64,000 nucleotides of DNA from Pelobates cultripes (lineage: Eukaryota > Chordata > Amphibia > Anura > Pelobatidae). The notes beneath the pieces were generated by a model. The model was given only the letters and a program-made list of their open reading frames with translations. It ran no database searches and had not been told where the DNA came from. The translations under genes and the position numbers were made by a program. The DNA lies in the NCBI GenBank assembly GCA_933207985.1, contig OW240921.1, positions 98,411,366 through 98,475,365 of the forward strand, given 5' to 3'. Positions 9,062 to 21,218 of this stretch are shown here, piece by piece. Numbering within the stretch: position 1 is the stretch's first letter; each line of letters begins with the position of its first letter.

Positions 9062-9540
9062 GTAAGAGTGTACAGTGGTAAAGGTTATATGGTGTTTTCT
9101 TGTCTCCTCCAACGTTTTTGGTTGTCAAATGCTTACCCTTTGTATCTAAATCCTTTCTCTTTGTTTAATTAAGTTAACAAAATTGTTCTCAATAAGGAAT
9201 AAAAAAATACAATTTAAAAAAAACAAACTGTAAACATTTAGCAACTGTTGTATTAAATCCAACAGGACTATAGATGTTTATTGAGTCTATATCTCATGCT
9301 GCTCAGTCACTCGAATGTCTAGCTTAGTATCACCGAGAATGTAGAATGTAGTTCACATACATCCGTGGTTCTAAATTTAGCCAATGTTGTACTTGATATT
9401 TAATGACAAATCAATAAAGCTTCTACAATATAACATAGGCAAAACTCTCATTACATTATCTCCGCAAACATAAGAATTAACTGCCTTATAGTGATGAATG
9501 TTAATACCTCATAATACTTTTCTAACTTTTTTTTCTTTAG
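9062..9540 (+). other. PLCH2 intron, no recognised elements
   Basis: AT-rich intron of 479 bp. I see no gene and no clear repeat in it. Confidence 0.85.
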
Positions 9541-9661
9541 TTGACTGTTGGGATGGTCCAGATGGAGAGCCAATTGTCCACCATGGCTACACTTTAACCT
9601 CTAAGATCCTCTTCAAGGATGTTATAGAAACAATTAACAAATATGCATTCATCAAAAATGA
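9541..9661 (+). CDS. PLCH2: PLCH2 exon: X domain with second catalytic histidine
   Basis: This 121-nt exon follows a strong acceptor (CTTTTTTTTCTTTAG) and ends before GTAAGTG. With the split codon it continues [20 protein letters not shown]... to ...AFIKNE. The Asp at 9543-9545 is the second half of the ExD Ca2+ site begun in the previous exon. The second His of VHHGYT (9582-9584) matches the second catalytic histidine of PLC enzymes. Phases are 1 in and 2 out, and both neighbours match. The intron before it is 479 bp and the one after it is 7976 bp. Confidence 0.95.
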
Positions 9662-10042
9662 GTAAGTGTGTTTCTTCTACCTACCTAACATTCCTACCTG
9701 TTGAGTAAGTTTGTATTAAATATATATATGGCTCTGAAAGCAATATTATGAATGTAAGTAACTTAAATTATCGTTTACACAGGGAGGTATATGTAAATAT
9801 TTGTTTGTGCAACACATTATTTTGATTGTTTTATTTTTTTGTTCTTTGGCTACATGACAACAAATTGGCGACGCTGTTATTTGCCATTAATTTTCACATG
9901 TGTATTGGTTTATAAAAAATTATAATTTAACCATCTGCTATTTGATCAATTTTCAGTACTTCAAACATAAATATAAATTCAAATAAAACAGTCTCCTTTA
10001 AACATTACTGAATCATTTACTGGTGTAAGAAGTATACTCTAA

Positions 10043-10190
10043 GGCAGGGGTAGGCAACCGTTGTCACTTCAGATGTTGTGGACTACATTCCCCACTATGC
10101 TCTCACACCCATAATGCTGGCAAAACATCATGGGAAGTGTAGTTCAAAACATCTGGAGTACCGAAGGTTGTCTATGCCTGCTCTAGGGTA
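10043..10190. repeat. Foldback MITE, about 150 bp
   Basis: The two halves are imperfect inverted repeats. The left reads GGGGTAGGCAACCGTTGTCA, then CAGATGTTGTGGACTACAT. The right half reads the complement, ending ACCGAAGGTTGTCTATGCCTG. Related copies lie at about 28788-28930 and 58267-58425. This is a typical short palindromic non-autonomous DNA transposon. Confidence 0.8.
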
Positions 10191-10744
10191 ATCTATACCG
10201 TCATTTTTCCAAGATGCTATGTGCACAAATGCTGTTTTTCTTTTCAGCTGGTGATGCATAATAATCCTAAATAATCAAAAATAGTCTACATCTTTCAATA
10301 CTTTTTTCTTCTCTCATTCCTTAGCTTTTCCCATTGTAACCACTTTTGAACATTTGGTAAATCTGTTGTAAATATAACAGTGCTGGCAGAGGGAACTTGT
10401 CAGCATTCTGAATCTGGACTTCCCTTATAGGTGGGATCAGTCTGATATGTTATGGTAAAGGTTCTCTCAGTGATTGCACAACAAAAACTTTGACCTGAGT
10501 GGTTATTTAACAAAAGGGGCAAGCTATTGTGGTTTCTCCGAGCTTTTGCCCATTCTAAGAGTTCTCATATTTTCTGTTTTTTTTTCTTTAATGCATTTAC
10601 TTAGGTTCTCCCCAAGTTAAAACAATTACTAGACTTGGACCTTGTACTGACTGTGCCTAGAGGGGTATTAGCTACATCTCACCTTGAACTTAAATCACAC
10701 GCAGGATACTCTTGCATGGTCTAGCAAGCTATCAACCATGCAGA

Positions 10745-10993
10745 AGATAATAAATTCTAAATTAAACAGAATGTGCAATAAAGGAAGTTTAAACATTTTA
10801 GACATTAGACTTTACAGGAAGTGTTTAGGAAGGCTGTGCAAGTCACATGCAGGTAGGTGTGACTAGGGCTGCATCAACAGTGATTTAACTCCTGAATGGC
10901 AGAGAATGGAGCAATGAGATCACATGGCATGATCTATAAACCAAAACTGTTTCATAAAGCCAAAGTTGTTTGGTGATTATAGTGTTCCTTTAA
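10745..10993 (+). repeat. Dispersed repeat, copy 1
   Basis: The block from ATTAAACAGAATGTGC to AGTGTTCCTTTAA matches 18743-18995 along its whole length, with many substitutions and small gaps. The AGTGTCCCTTTAA-like end also occurs at about 63752-63790, so this looks like an old non-autonomous DNA element family. It has no coding capacity. Confidence 0.75.
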
Positions 10994-12239
10994 ATTGGAG
11001 AAAACCTGTAAATATCATACTATTTGGATTAGGATCAGTAAATGAAGAAAGCAAGCTGCAAGTTTTTGAGGTGTGCCCATCCATCTCTAGATCATTTTCC
11101 ACTTCTACAGCTGTGCCCTTTACGGCACTCAACAAGGTCAACATTCCCGTTACACGTTGTGAGTTGTGATAAATTGGAGAAGGGTTTAAATGCTGGAAGT
11201 TAATTTAGAATGAAAGGTCATGCTGTTACATAATGCCCTTTTGGCCTTGCAATACCTTTTAAAATGGTAGTCTTAAAAAAGAAAATTAATTTTAAAAAGT
11301 GGGCAGATGTTAATATTTTTGTCTTGAGATTTATCTTATAAAATGCAAAAAAAAAAATAAAACAATAACCTAAATCTTATATTTAAAGTAATTATGCTAG
11401 TAATTGCAAGAAGTGAAAGAAAATTATAAAATCTGTAGTTTTGTTGTTACGCAATAGCCATTCAGTTTTTGTGAATTCTAATTTTTTTTTCCCCAAAATC
11501 TAATATCTTCCACTTTTAGACATAAGAATAAATTCTGTCCCCATAATCCTCTAGTTCTATGATAAGTTAATGTGGCCAGTAAATATAAAATGCCTGGTTT
11601 ACTGAAGTGCATGGTGGACATGCACAATAAAATTAAACATAATGTATTGATTAATAGTTATAGTGATTTTTATTTTTATATATTCCCTTCACATTTATTC
11701 TTTTCTGCACAGATACTTTCATTATCATGCAAACATATTGCTATAAGTATGCCTAAATGTTTCATTTTAGCCGTATGTTCTGCAATATCTTAATATCTCA
11801 CATTAGGGGTGATTTAGCTGCTAATTTGAATGATTTTTTTTTTTTAAAGTAATATTTCTGGTTTGCACTCAGGAACATGGTAACAGCAATGTATCTCTGC
11901 AGATAAAAAACACTTTGAAACACATTGCATCAGTAAGCATGGTGTCTGTTGGCCCATTTTGTCTCCCTGCAGGAGCAGGGAGAGCGATTTATTTTTTGCG
12001 TGTTATTGGTAGACTGCGCCTAGTTAGGGTCCCTTCTAACCACCGCATTCAAATATCGGCGCCTCACCATAGGGAACTACTGAGGGACTGAGTTTTTATA
12101 GGAGACTATTTAAAGTGGCCTTGTTACATATAATGTCTAGATGTTCAGATCACCTTCAGATAGTTATACATTTAATCTTTACATTGTTCTGAAAATACTA
12201 TTTATTTCAAAGACTGCTAGGTCATGAAAGGAGTTATAT

Positions 12240-12490
12240 ATTTATAGTAACCATGTAGCGCAGCGACTGAACTCCCGCTGGTGCAGGCGGTGACACTTTA
12301 CCGGGGCCTGTGCACATGCTGAGGGCCTGGCCCATTCACTTAAGTGCCACGGCCCTTTAAGAGCCTCTAATATTGGATGTTACGAAGAAGTGAGAGCCAA
12401 TCACGTCCTCCCAGCTTATAAAGAGAGGGGAGCTCAAACAACTTTTCTTGCACTAGGGCACTCTCTTCCGCTACTTCTACAGTGCCAGGA
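12240..12490 (+). repeat. GC-rich LTR-like or promoter-like fragment
   Basis: This GC-rich island in an AT-rich intron carries CAGCTTATAAAGAGAGGGG (a TATA-like box at about 12413-12431), followed about 30-60 bp later by a run of pyrimidines. The layout resembles an LTR promoter, but I could not find paired ends or a target duplication. Confidence 0.35.
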
Positions 12491-13000
12491 ATATAAACAC
12501 ATCATTTCTAATACTATAGTGTTAAACAAATTAGCATAGAGGGACATAAAAAATATTTTCACTGCCATATTTGTTTAAAGGTGGTCAGTTTTCTTCCATT
12601 AGTCACGAGTCACTGTTTAGTGAACAAGCCCCTCTGTTATACTTGTTTGTAAGCCTAATCGTAGGAATTATATCCCCATACTGAAAAGAAGCTATGAGCC
12701 AATTACTCAACTCAGCAAACCCCTCTTTGCCAATTTGTTCACCAAGCTTTATTGCTCTTATCAAGAAAAGCAGCTTACAATCAATAGAATAAGATATGAA
12801 CATCCTTTAAAATGCCACTCTGTCCTTGTATTGAGCTATGGCAAGAGGGACATGATTTTCTATCTTTTTTTTTTTCTTCTTTTTTCTGAATCAAAGAACA
12901 TTCATTTGTATCTAAAAACAAATTTTACATCAATGTTTTAAATGCTTCTATGATTTTTCTCTCTCCCTCTTCGTTAAACACAATCCCGACTGTGTATTCC

Positions 13001-13390
13001 TAATATTTTAGTGGTCCCCACTTCCTGCCTTTCCCCAAGACTGCTTACCTCTTTTCCTCCCGCGATGTCACAAAGGAAGCATGGCTTTGTCTGGACTTAT
13101 TCCAATCCAGTGCTCCCAATAGCACTGGGTGGCCCAATGGCAATGTTTGACGATCACGCATCAATTGGATTCAATGCTTTTCTACGGGGCTGCAGTCACA
13201 TGACAGAGCTCTTCCAGCGATAGTCCGAATGAAGGTGTGTTTAACCCTGCAATGTAAACGAGCGCAGTTTCTATAAAAAAATATACAATGTTTTACATTG
13301 CAGAGTTCAACCTACAAGACAATTGCACCCAGACCGCTTAATAGAGATAAAATGGCCTGGGTGACATTATTGGTCTTTGACTGAACACTT
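13001..13390 (-). repeat. MITE fragment, same family as 34150-34711 in reverse
   Basis: The signature CCTGCAATGTAAA / TTTACATTGCAG hairpin and the flanking GCACCCAGACC...GGCCTGGGTG segment are shared, in opposite orientation, with 28939-29345 and 34150-34711. The ends are eroded. Confidence 0.6.
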
Positions 13391-14008
13391 GCTCTATATA
13401 CTGATTTAATGGTTTATTATGATAATGATTTGATATGTTATCAGTATTAGAAACATAGAGTACCAATTTAGTTTTCTTTAATACATCCATCTGCTATTTT
13501 ATTTGCCTTGATTAGCCAGCTGACCCCGTAGGACTTTGCACTTCCACAGATGTGACTCTGAGAATACTAATGCACGTTTTCTACTGCATTTTCTTGTAAA
13601 TCGAAATTATTTTTAAGCATCTCCCAATGGTTAATTTACAAAAATAATTAAGTAAAATTGTTGTGATACAGACTTTATAAATGTCCAGATCTGGAGAGTA
13701 TGTATTGGTTTGCGAAAACTGTGTCCTGCAATCCATAATTCTATTTCACATCTTTCTGAAAATCACAAAAACATTATATAACAGTTTGCTAAACTCACTT
13801 GTGAGATAACAGAGACCCGGGTAGAGGGAGCATATTTCTTGTATCTAAAGGTTTCCACAAAGCTTTGCAAATATTCAAGTCTGGTTGGCTTGCTATCAGG
13901 GTAAGGCTGGCAAGGGAGGTTGGGGGCATTTGCCCCCCTGCACCACTAATTCAGAGAGGTTTGTGGGCTGCAGCCTTACAGCATAATACTAGAAATATTT
14001 TGTATCTA

Positions 14009-16184
14009 CACTTATCAGCCGCAACATTAAAACCACTGACAGGTAGAGTGAATAACATTAATTATATTGTTACAATGGCACCTGTCAAGGGGTAGGATAT
14101 ATTAGGCAGCAAGTGAACAGTCCGTTCTTGAATTTCAGCTGTTGGAAGCAGGAGAAATGGACAAGTGAAAAGAGCTAAGTGACTTTGACAAAGGCCAAAT
14201 AGTGATGGCTAGACGACTGTCAGAAAATCTCTAAAACGGCAAGTTTTGTGGAGTTGTTTCCGGTGCAGTGGTTATTACCTACCAAAAGTGGTACAAGGAA
14301 TGATAACCTGCGAACCAGAGTCATGGTCATAGATGCTCAAAGCTCATTGATGCACATGGGGAGGGAAGGCTAGCCACTCTGGTCCAATCACACAGAAGAG
14401 CTACTGTTGCTTAAACTGATGAAACACTTAATACTAGCTGTAAGGAAACCTCATTCGGTAGTTTCCTCCCGAACTGCCAGAGCCGTAGTGATTATAGCCC
14501 TCCGTTCGGTAGATAAAGTAGATGAACCATATAGTAATCCCAATAGCTTCACAAGACGATTCCCTTAGTGAAACACACGAATCCCCAAACATCAGCCGAA
14601 GTCAAGAAGAAGGGTACAAAATGAACTAACTTTTAATGGTCACGCAGGCTTTTATGCAAGGGGACATCCCTCAGGGAGGGACAAAGATTAACCAATCACG
14701 TACTGTAAAAACATAACACACACCCACAGTTCCCTCCCCTAACTCTGGAGATAATTAAGTCTGATAGAATAATAACTTAATTATCTCCAGGCAGAAAAAT
14801 CTCATTTTCCCCCAATAACTGGGATACCCATTTATACTTGGAGTATCCCCACAAATAACATGTCCCCTGATCTGGGTGACCAACATATCCGAATATCACC
14901 CAGATCGGTTCAGGGGTTCGCAAAAACTATGGAGGTCTTCTGTGACCGGCTCACCCTGGGCTATATGCCCAAAACAGTTCCATGAGTTTGGTGGGTTTTG
15001 TCGGTCACTTTAGAAAGAGGAGAAAAGCGAACAAAATACCGAATGGATCCCCCTGGCTCTTAGCAGCGATCGTTCCCCTCTGTCTAATGCACCAAAGTAC
15101 TGAATAGCGCTCTTCTAGCTATTCGGTAAGTAGAGTTACAGCGTTCGTCTGTTTGAGACCGGTGTTTGGGAAGTCGGGTGTCCGGTGTCCGATTTCAGTT
15201 CCATACACTCGACGACCAAGTCCCGCTGCCTTTGTTCGCATGAACAAAGATGGCCGCGGTTTTCTCTGCCACGTGGCGTTCAGCAATACGAATGCTGGCC
15301 GCACAGACAGAGGCATCAATTGAAGCAGTCTTTGATGTTTAACGAGCCAGGGGGTCTTTGTTCGGTAGTTAAATCTACCGAATGCAATAGGCAGAAATCG
15401 TGTAATAAAAAGGGGGATTTCTTCACACTGGCCATGATAGAAAGGTGTCAAAAAACAAAATGCATTGCAGTTTGCTGTATATAGGGCTGCATAGCCTCAG
15501 ATTGCCCATGATGATCCCTATCCACCTTCAACTTGCCTTCAATGGGGATGCAAGCATCAGAACTGGACCAGGAGCAAGAAGGTTGCCTGGTCTGATCATG
15601 TTTGCTTTTAGATCAGGTGGATGGTCGGGTGTCTTTGCATCATTTACATAGAGATGAGATGGCAGTAGGATGCACAATGGGAAGAAGGCAGGTCAGAATA
15701 GGTAATTTTATGGTCTGGGCAATTTTCTGCTGAGAAACCTTGGGCCTTGGCATTTATGTGGATATTACTTTGAAATGTACCAGCTACTTAGAGATTGTTG
15801 CCGAACGAGGACACGACGTTGTATCAGTAGTATTACCTGATTGCAGTATCATCTTTCAGCAGTATAATGCACCCTGCCGCGCTGCAAAAAATGTTCAGGA
15901 ATAGTTCAAGGAACATGCGAAAAGTTCAAAGTGTTGCCTTTGCCCCCAGTTTCTCCAGACCTCAATGTAATTGAGCATCCGTGGGATGTGCTGTAACAAC
16001 AAATCAGACCTATGGAGGTCCCACCTCGCAACTCATAGGACCTAAAGGATATCCTGCTAATGTCTTGGTGCCAGATTTCACAGGACATGTTCAGAGGTCT
16101 TGTGGAGTCCATGCCTTCACAAATCAGAGCTGTGGGACCTACGCAATATTGGGCAGGTGGATTTAAAGTTGTGGCTGATCAGTG
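14009..16184 (+). mobile_element. Tc1/mariner transposon, decayed, interrupted by a solo LTR
   Basis: Inverted ends match: CACTTATCAGCCGCAACATT on the left and the complement ending GTTGTGGCTGATCAGTG on the right, with TA on both sides. The internal sequence follows a Tc1-type transposase gene on the + strand, with recognisable blocks such as GACTTTGACAAAGGCCAAAT and GGGATGTGCTG near the 3' end. The coding frame is broken by stops and gaps, so no functional transposase remains. The solo LTR at 14439-15427 splits it. A 3' fragment of the same family is at 32522-32924. Confidence 0.88.
14439..15427 (-). mobile_element. Solo LTR, 989 bp, inserted into the Tc1 copy
   Basis: It begins TGTAAGGAAACC and ends GGATTTCTTCACA on the + strand, i.e. 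TG...CA ends. It is flanked by CTAGC (14434-14438) and CTGGC (15428-15432), a 5-bp target duplication with one later change. On the minus strand a TATA-like TTGCATAAAAG lies at about 14648-14660 with CATTAAAAG soon after, so the LTR is in reverse. It shares blocks with 53576-55388, including CCACGTGGC, a TCGAGTGxATGGAACT stretch and an AACCGATCTGGG segment. No internal genes remain, which fits recombination between two LTRs. Confidence 0.85.
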
Positions 16185-16439
16185 TATGTTGTTTTATAGT
16201 TTTTTGTCCCCAAGTTATTTCAGTCTAAAACATGTAATATAAAATTAAGAAAGGGAGTGTGGACTGTAATGTGCAGGTTTGAATTAAAATTGGGCAACAA
16301 TTATCCCAGGCCAAATGAAGCATGCCCTCCCCAAGTTGTAAATAGTGTATCCACATAGTAGCACATGCTCATTATCATCCTGCTGATATGTCCCATACAC
16401 TTGGTGATATTTTTGTGTATCATAAAAATTGTAAAGATT

Positions 16440-16830
16440 GAAAAACTGAATATTTTTAACAATATGGATGTAAATACCCCAAAAACAGCTCCTGCACTCA
16501 GACTCCCACTACTCTTGGGCGGCAGCAACGACCATAGTACACATCAGCCCTAAAACATACAGTAAAAACCAAAGAAAAATAGTTACCTGCGCTGTTCCCA
16601 AATCCCTATGTATATTTACACGCATGCTGGTTATTTAGCAACTCCATTGGCCATGAGAGGGAATGCCCACCTGCCACCTGCCAAAACCGATTAGGTGGGT
16701 CCTACACTGACTATTCACCTTGCTTCCTTGAGCTTCTGGCAAAGATATCTCTAAATAGACAAAGAGGGGTATTTATATAAACCCTTACATGCTTATCAAC
16801 CCTTAATAGGGAACACATGGGGTGGGCAGC
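16440..16830 (+). repeat. Dispersed repeat (ACTCCCACTACTCTTGGG family), copies 1 and 2 nearby
   Basis: The block CTGCACTCAGACTCCCACTA... through GGTATTTATATAA matches 23340-23690. A short further copy of its first part lies at 16885-16945. It has no coding capacity. Confidence 0.7.
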
Positions 16831-17637
16831 GGCATTGTAGCATAGCTGTGTGATACAAAAGTGAATACAAATACACAAAAACAAGTCCTGTGCTCAAACT
16901 CCCACTACTCTTGGGGAGCAGCAATGACCATAGTACATGGTACACATAAAGTACAATATGGATGTGGAATAAATAATTCTCTATGGTTGGACAACAGAAT
17001 ATTAACTTCCACCTGAACTGTAAACGGGTATTTTGGTAAATACGTAGCTGCACACTTACTAACGTTTTCTTGACCTAAATCTGTTGACAAGAGTACTCCA
17101 AGTAGAAGTGCGATTTTCATCTATCTAACCGTTGGTTCATGTTGGGTGGCCATCCTGGGATTGCATTGCATTTTCTTAATCCCTTGTGATCGTTAAATAA
17201 ATGCAGAGACTGTGTGTTTAATTTGGAAGTTACTGAGTAGCTCCCAGCTTCTTCTGGGTTGAAAAGCATGAAAGAAAAAATGAATGTATTGAAGTTTATT
17301 TTGATGCATCGTACCTACAGTGCCCAAGGAAAAGCAAAAATTAGCTAGGAATCCTTTTCTCAGAAAAAAAAGATATGAAGTAACACCCAAAGCAACATAC
17401 CGTAACCACTACAGCTCACTGTAATTCTGGTTATAGATAATGAGTTATTGAAATGTTAGAAGCTGCCAAACTTTGTCTAACTTTATCAAAGGATTGTGTG
17501 ATGTTCTTCTCAGATATCTAAAGCATACATTATTAAGAAAACTATTGCTCTTTGGCATTTAGTTTTAGTGCCAGTGCCAGAGAAGAACTGTAAGTATAAA
17601 TGTCTGTGATTTCAAATGCTTCCGTCTGTGTTGGCAG

Positions 17638-17809
17638 GTATCCTGTCATCTTGTCAATCGAAAACCACTGCAGTGTGATACAGCAAAAGAAAATGGCTCA
17701 GTATCTGACTGAAATCTTAGGGGACAAGTTAGACCTCTCGGATGTCTTCAATGAAGATTCAACAAAGCTGCCTTCACCAGAAAGCCTGAAAGGCAAGATA
17801 TTAGTCAAG
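17638..17809 (+). CDS. PLCH2: PLCH2 exon: X domain, Ca2+-binding glutamate
   Basis: The exon starts after TTGGCAG and ends at ...KILVK before GTAACG, leaving phase 0. It encodes YPVILSIENHCSVIQQKKMAQYL... and continues through ILGDKLDLSDVFNEDSTKLPSPESLKG. The Glu of SIENH (17660-17662) matches the remaining conserved Ca2+ ligand of the PLC X domain. An in-frame stop follows directly in the intron (GTAACGTAA), which supports the donor position. The upstream intron is crowded with transposons, but the exon itself shows no damage. Confidence 0.94.
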
Positions 17810-18214
17810 GTAACGTAAAAGTGAAAGAATGTTTCATGTTAAAATTAACTGAAGAAGTAAGTGGATTGCATGCACTGTTGCAGATTATCAAAGCTAATTT
17901 AAGTTAAATATTAATTTTATGTGCACAGCATTTGTTATATAGTATTTGCTTGTGCACTTTCATGTTAAATGCATGATCTGAGAGATAGTATGGATGTGAT
18001 AAGACATGACGTGTGGCACTAGGACTCTGCAGAGAGCACTGAAGCAGATCTCTTGCATGGTCTGAATTTGGTGGGCTGGCCTGCTGGATTGACTGGCAGT
18101 CTTCCATGCATTCCCTACAGACTGACCCACCGATTCTTCGGGTGGTGCCAGGGATGTGATTCGTATCACTAGCCCACTCCCTTTTACCCCTCCCACAGGC
18201 GTCCCCTTTCACAG

Positions 18215-18690
18215 GACGCTGATTTTGAGGGGTGTGGGATGTGTAGTCTCAAGGTAACCCACAAAAAGAATGCACATGCTTGCTGATCATGATGAAAGGA
18301 CTGATAAAACGAGAACCCTTCCTCTGCATCCTGGGTTAAAAATGACATGGTGATCTAACTCAATGCTTTAAACAAGTGGTTACAATATAATCGTAAAACT
18401 AATTAAGAAGAAAATAAGTATTAGTAAGGTGGCTTACTAATAACAATTAACCAAACTAAAATATAATTTAGAACAATGAATGTGTCTTATTTTCACAGAG
18501 TGTTTGCTAAAATACAGTTATTGTAGGTTAAAGACACATTAATGAGTATTATTGCTGAAGGGCTCTGATTATACACTGAAACACAGCAACAAGATGAAGC
18601 TCCTAGAAAAGAGGGACTTTGCAATAAGAAAATGGGACAGAGGGATTCTGGCTCAAAATAAGGACTGACTCCTCTAAATTCTTATCTCCT
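18215..18690 (+). repeat. Dispersed repeat (GGGGTGTGGGATGTG family), copy 1
   Basis: It shares the ordered blocks CTTACTAATAACAATT, AAAGACACATTAATGAGTATT and GAGCTCCTAGAAAAG-like sequence with 19835-20085 and 60430-60985. The copies differ by insertions. I cannot assign it to a named family. Confidence 0.65.
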
Positions 18691-18742
18691 GTTCTGTTGA
18701 GCTTTATTCACACATATCGTGCTCTGACAGGCTTTAACAGAA

Positions 18743-18995
18743 CAGAAGGTAAAAAAATTCTTAATTAAACAGACTGTGCAAAAAAGGAAGTTTAAACAGT
18801 AGATCTATCTTTACAGGAAATGTGGAGGGAGACTATGTAAGTCACATGCAGGGAAGGTGTGACTACGGCTGCATAAACAAAGTAATTCAACTCCTGAGTT
18901 GCATAGAATTGAGCAGTTAGACTGCAGGACATGATCTATATGCTAAAACAGCTTAATTAAGCTAAAGTTGTTTTGATGACAATAGTGTCCCTTAA
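18743..18995 (+). repeat. Dispersed repeat, copy 2 of the 10745-10993 family
   Basis: It is collinear with 10745-10993, from TTAATTAAACAGACTGTGC to AATAGTGTCCCTTAA. Confidence 0.75.
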
Positions 18996-19340
18996 CATTC
19001 CAAACAAATTGTTGTTTAGTGAATAAACCCTTTGGTGCAATTTTATTTAATCATTACCTCTGCTGAGACATAGCATTTTAAACATTAAACACCTAAATCT
19101 TACATTACAAGTTTATATCTGAAGTCTTGCCAAGTCTGTGCGTTTTACCTTGTTTAATGAACTCTAGAGTTTGCAAAACCTATAATTTAATTGAAATTAC
19201 AAATTATCGGAGGCTATCTGTCAGTTTGAACTGCCATTTTGAAAAAACTATCCCTGTGTATGCCTGATTGTTTTCCCTCTTACATTCATTTTGTTCTCTA
19301 TTCGGCTGCCCAGAGCTTAGACATGTCTAATTAAATTCAT

Positions 19341-19420
19341 TTAACCCCTTATGGACACATGACGGAAATATTCTGTCATGATTCCCTTTTATTCCAGAAG
19401 TTGTGTCCTTAAGGGGTTAA
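19341..19420. repeat. 80-bp palindromic MITE
   Basis: The terminal inverted repeats are TTAACCCCTTATGGACACA and TGTGTCCTTAAGGGGTTAA. The interior has a second palindrome, ATGACGGAAATATTCTGTCAT. The TTAA at both ends may be target site or part of the element. Confidence 0.88.
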
Positions 19421-19834
19421 TTATAAGTACTGGACGTCATAGGTCGAATAACTTCACTTTGTAAAATTGTCTCAAACTGCTACCCTAGCTACACTTATTC
19501 TAATCTAGAGAAAATTAAAATATATGTCAACAGATTTTATTTTACTTCCTTTTTGCTACGCAATCAACTGATTTTTATTTTAGTTTTATTTTTTTTCTTT
19601 ACCACTTCTATATTAATCCCAATTCCCTTCATGACATTGCCTTTATGAGTTTATTATATGTTACCTATTCTGTTATATTTACTTTTGGTTTCGTTTTTTT
19701 AACTTTGTGTCAACTAATTGCTTTCTTGTGCTTTGACGGTTTGATTTTAGATCTATTCGACTAACCTCAGGAGGTCTAGCCATAGTGTAAGATTTACCAA
19801 TAATAAAATGATGAATGCATACGTTTCAAAAGGA

Positions 19835-20085
19835 CAAAGTGGGACATGTTAATTTTAGGGGTGTGGGATGTGAGGGATGGTCAGGGGTGAGGCTGTTCTG
19901 AGTAGTTGTATACTTACTAATAACAATTTATGCAACTAAAATTTAATTTTAATCCTGAACAATAGATCCTATTAAAGACCCATTACTGTGAGTATTATTG
20001 CTGTGGAGCTTTGTTATATACTCAAACACCAACAATATGGAGCTCCTAGAAAAGTGGGACATTAGGATAGAAAAGAAGGCTTTGA
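19835..20085 (+). repeat. Dispersed repeat (GGGGTGTGGGATGTG family), copy 2
   Basis: It is collinear with parts of 18215-18690 and 60430-60985, including AACAATATGGAGCTCCTAGA and GGGACATTAGGATAGAAAA. Confidence 0.7.
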
Positions 20086-21218
20086 AACCATGATTCCCAG
20101 CTAGCCTTCTGGCTTTCTGGCCATCATTGAAAATTTAGTTTAAGAAAAGGGACAAAGGATTGCAGAATAAAATCTTTTTTTACTATATTATGGAGCCCAA
20201 CATTGAAGATATCAAATGTCCATTGCTATCAACTGGCAGCAAAAAAAAGTTAAAAATAAAAATAAAAAAATCATTATTTATTCTCGCCTCGAGGAACTTT
20301 CTGCCCCAGGTGCACATGTTGTCAATTATGAATCCTGAACAGGTTTACTAAAGAACATGCATTGGAATCTTAATCTATATTGACACCAAATGTCACCTGG
20401 GGCATAGCAAACGAGCATGGTGCATAACTCAGCCCTAATTAACAAGTAATTAATATTTCACTTTTCATCACAGGCTCACGGGATAATTAAGAAAAATATT
20501 TAGGACTGGTGCACTTGAGGATACAGGTTGTTCTGAGTGAAAGATATTATGGTTTATTTTCAAGAGCCAAAGTTGTTAGTGCTAGAGCGCCATTTACTAA
20601 ATTAAATCAGGCAGTCCGATGCCTGCTAGGCAAGTAGGTCTGCTAAAGTATAGGTGTCAGAAAATGCAAATTATATCATTGTCCCTGGCAGTATGCAGCA
20701 TACATGTTCTCTCATTGTTATCATCAATTAACAAGTCAAGGCTCGGATTCCGAAGGTTTTGTGATTAATTTACCCCTGGGTACACATTAATTCCACATAC
20801 TGCCAGACAACTGTTCCACCCCCTACCTGTCAGATTGCAAACTTCATACGTGTCTTGCAAACACTTGGTTATCTGGAATCCCTGCTGTTCAGGTCAGCTC
20901 TTCGGAACACAGTAACAATGAAATAAAACTGGAATTCAACTTTGGCCACTTATGATAAAATATTATTACATTTTGATCATCTACTTCAGTTATGTATGCT
21001 GATAGCACTAGTCTATGCATGCACTCACACTGAACATAGATAGATAGATACAAACACACACATTATGTATGTTTAAGTGCCAAATGGAGCTGTGTGGGAT
21101 AGGACAATTTAAACCGATTTGTGTAGACCAGCTAAAAAAAACCTTACTTCTTTAATTACAGAATCAGTCAGTTTCTGTGTTTTACAATTTATTTTGTAAA
21201 TGGTGTTTGTTTCAAATA

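Larger units (their letters stand above)
9662..17637 (+). other. PLCH2 intron, 7976 bp, transposon-rich
   Basis: The intron contains the MITE, dispersed repeat, Tc1 and LTR features listed separately. The remaining stretches (9700-10040, 11000-12230, 12500-13000, 13400-14000, 16840-17630) are AT-rich and hold nothing I can name. Confidence 0.85.

Noticed and set aside
8872..9081. The 69-codon frame read as a stand-alone small protein
   Set aside because: Its text is the PLC X domain and it continues across a GTAAGAG donor into the next exon in phase.
15119..15651. Frames of 99-110 codons within and beside the solo LTR
   Set aside because: They have no retroviral or other domain, and the LTR signals and target duplication explain the region.
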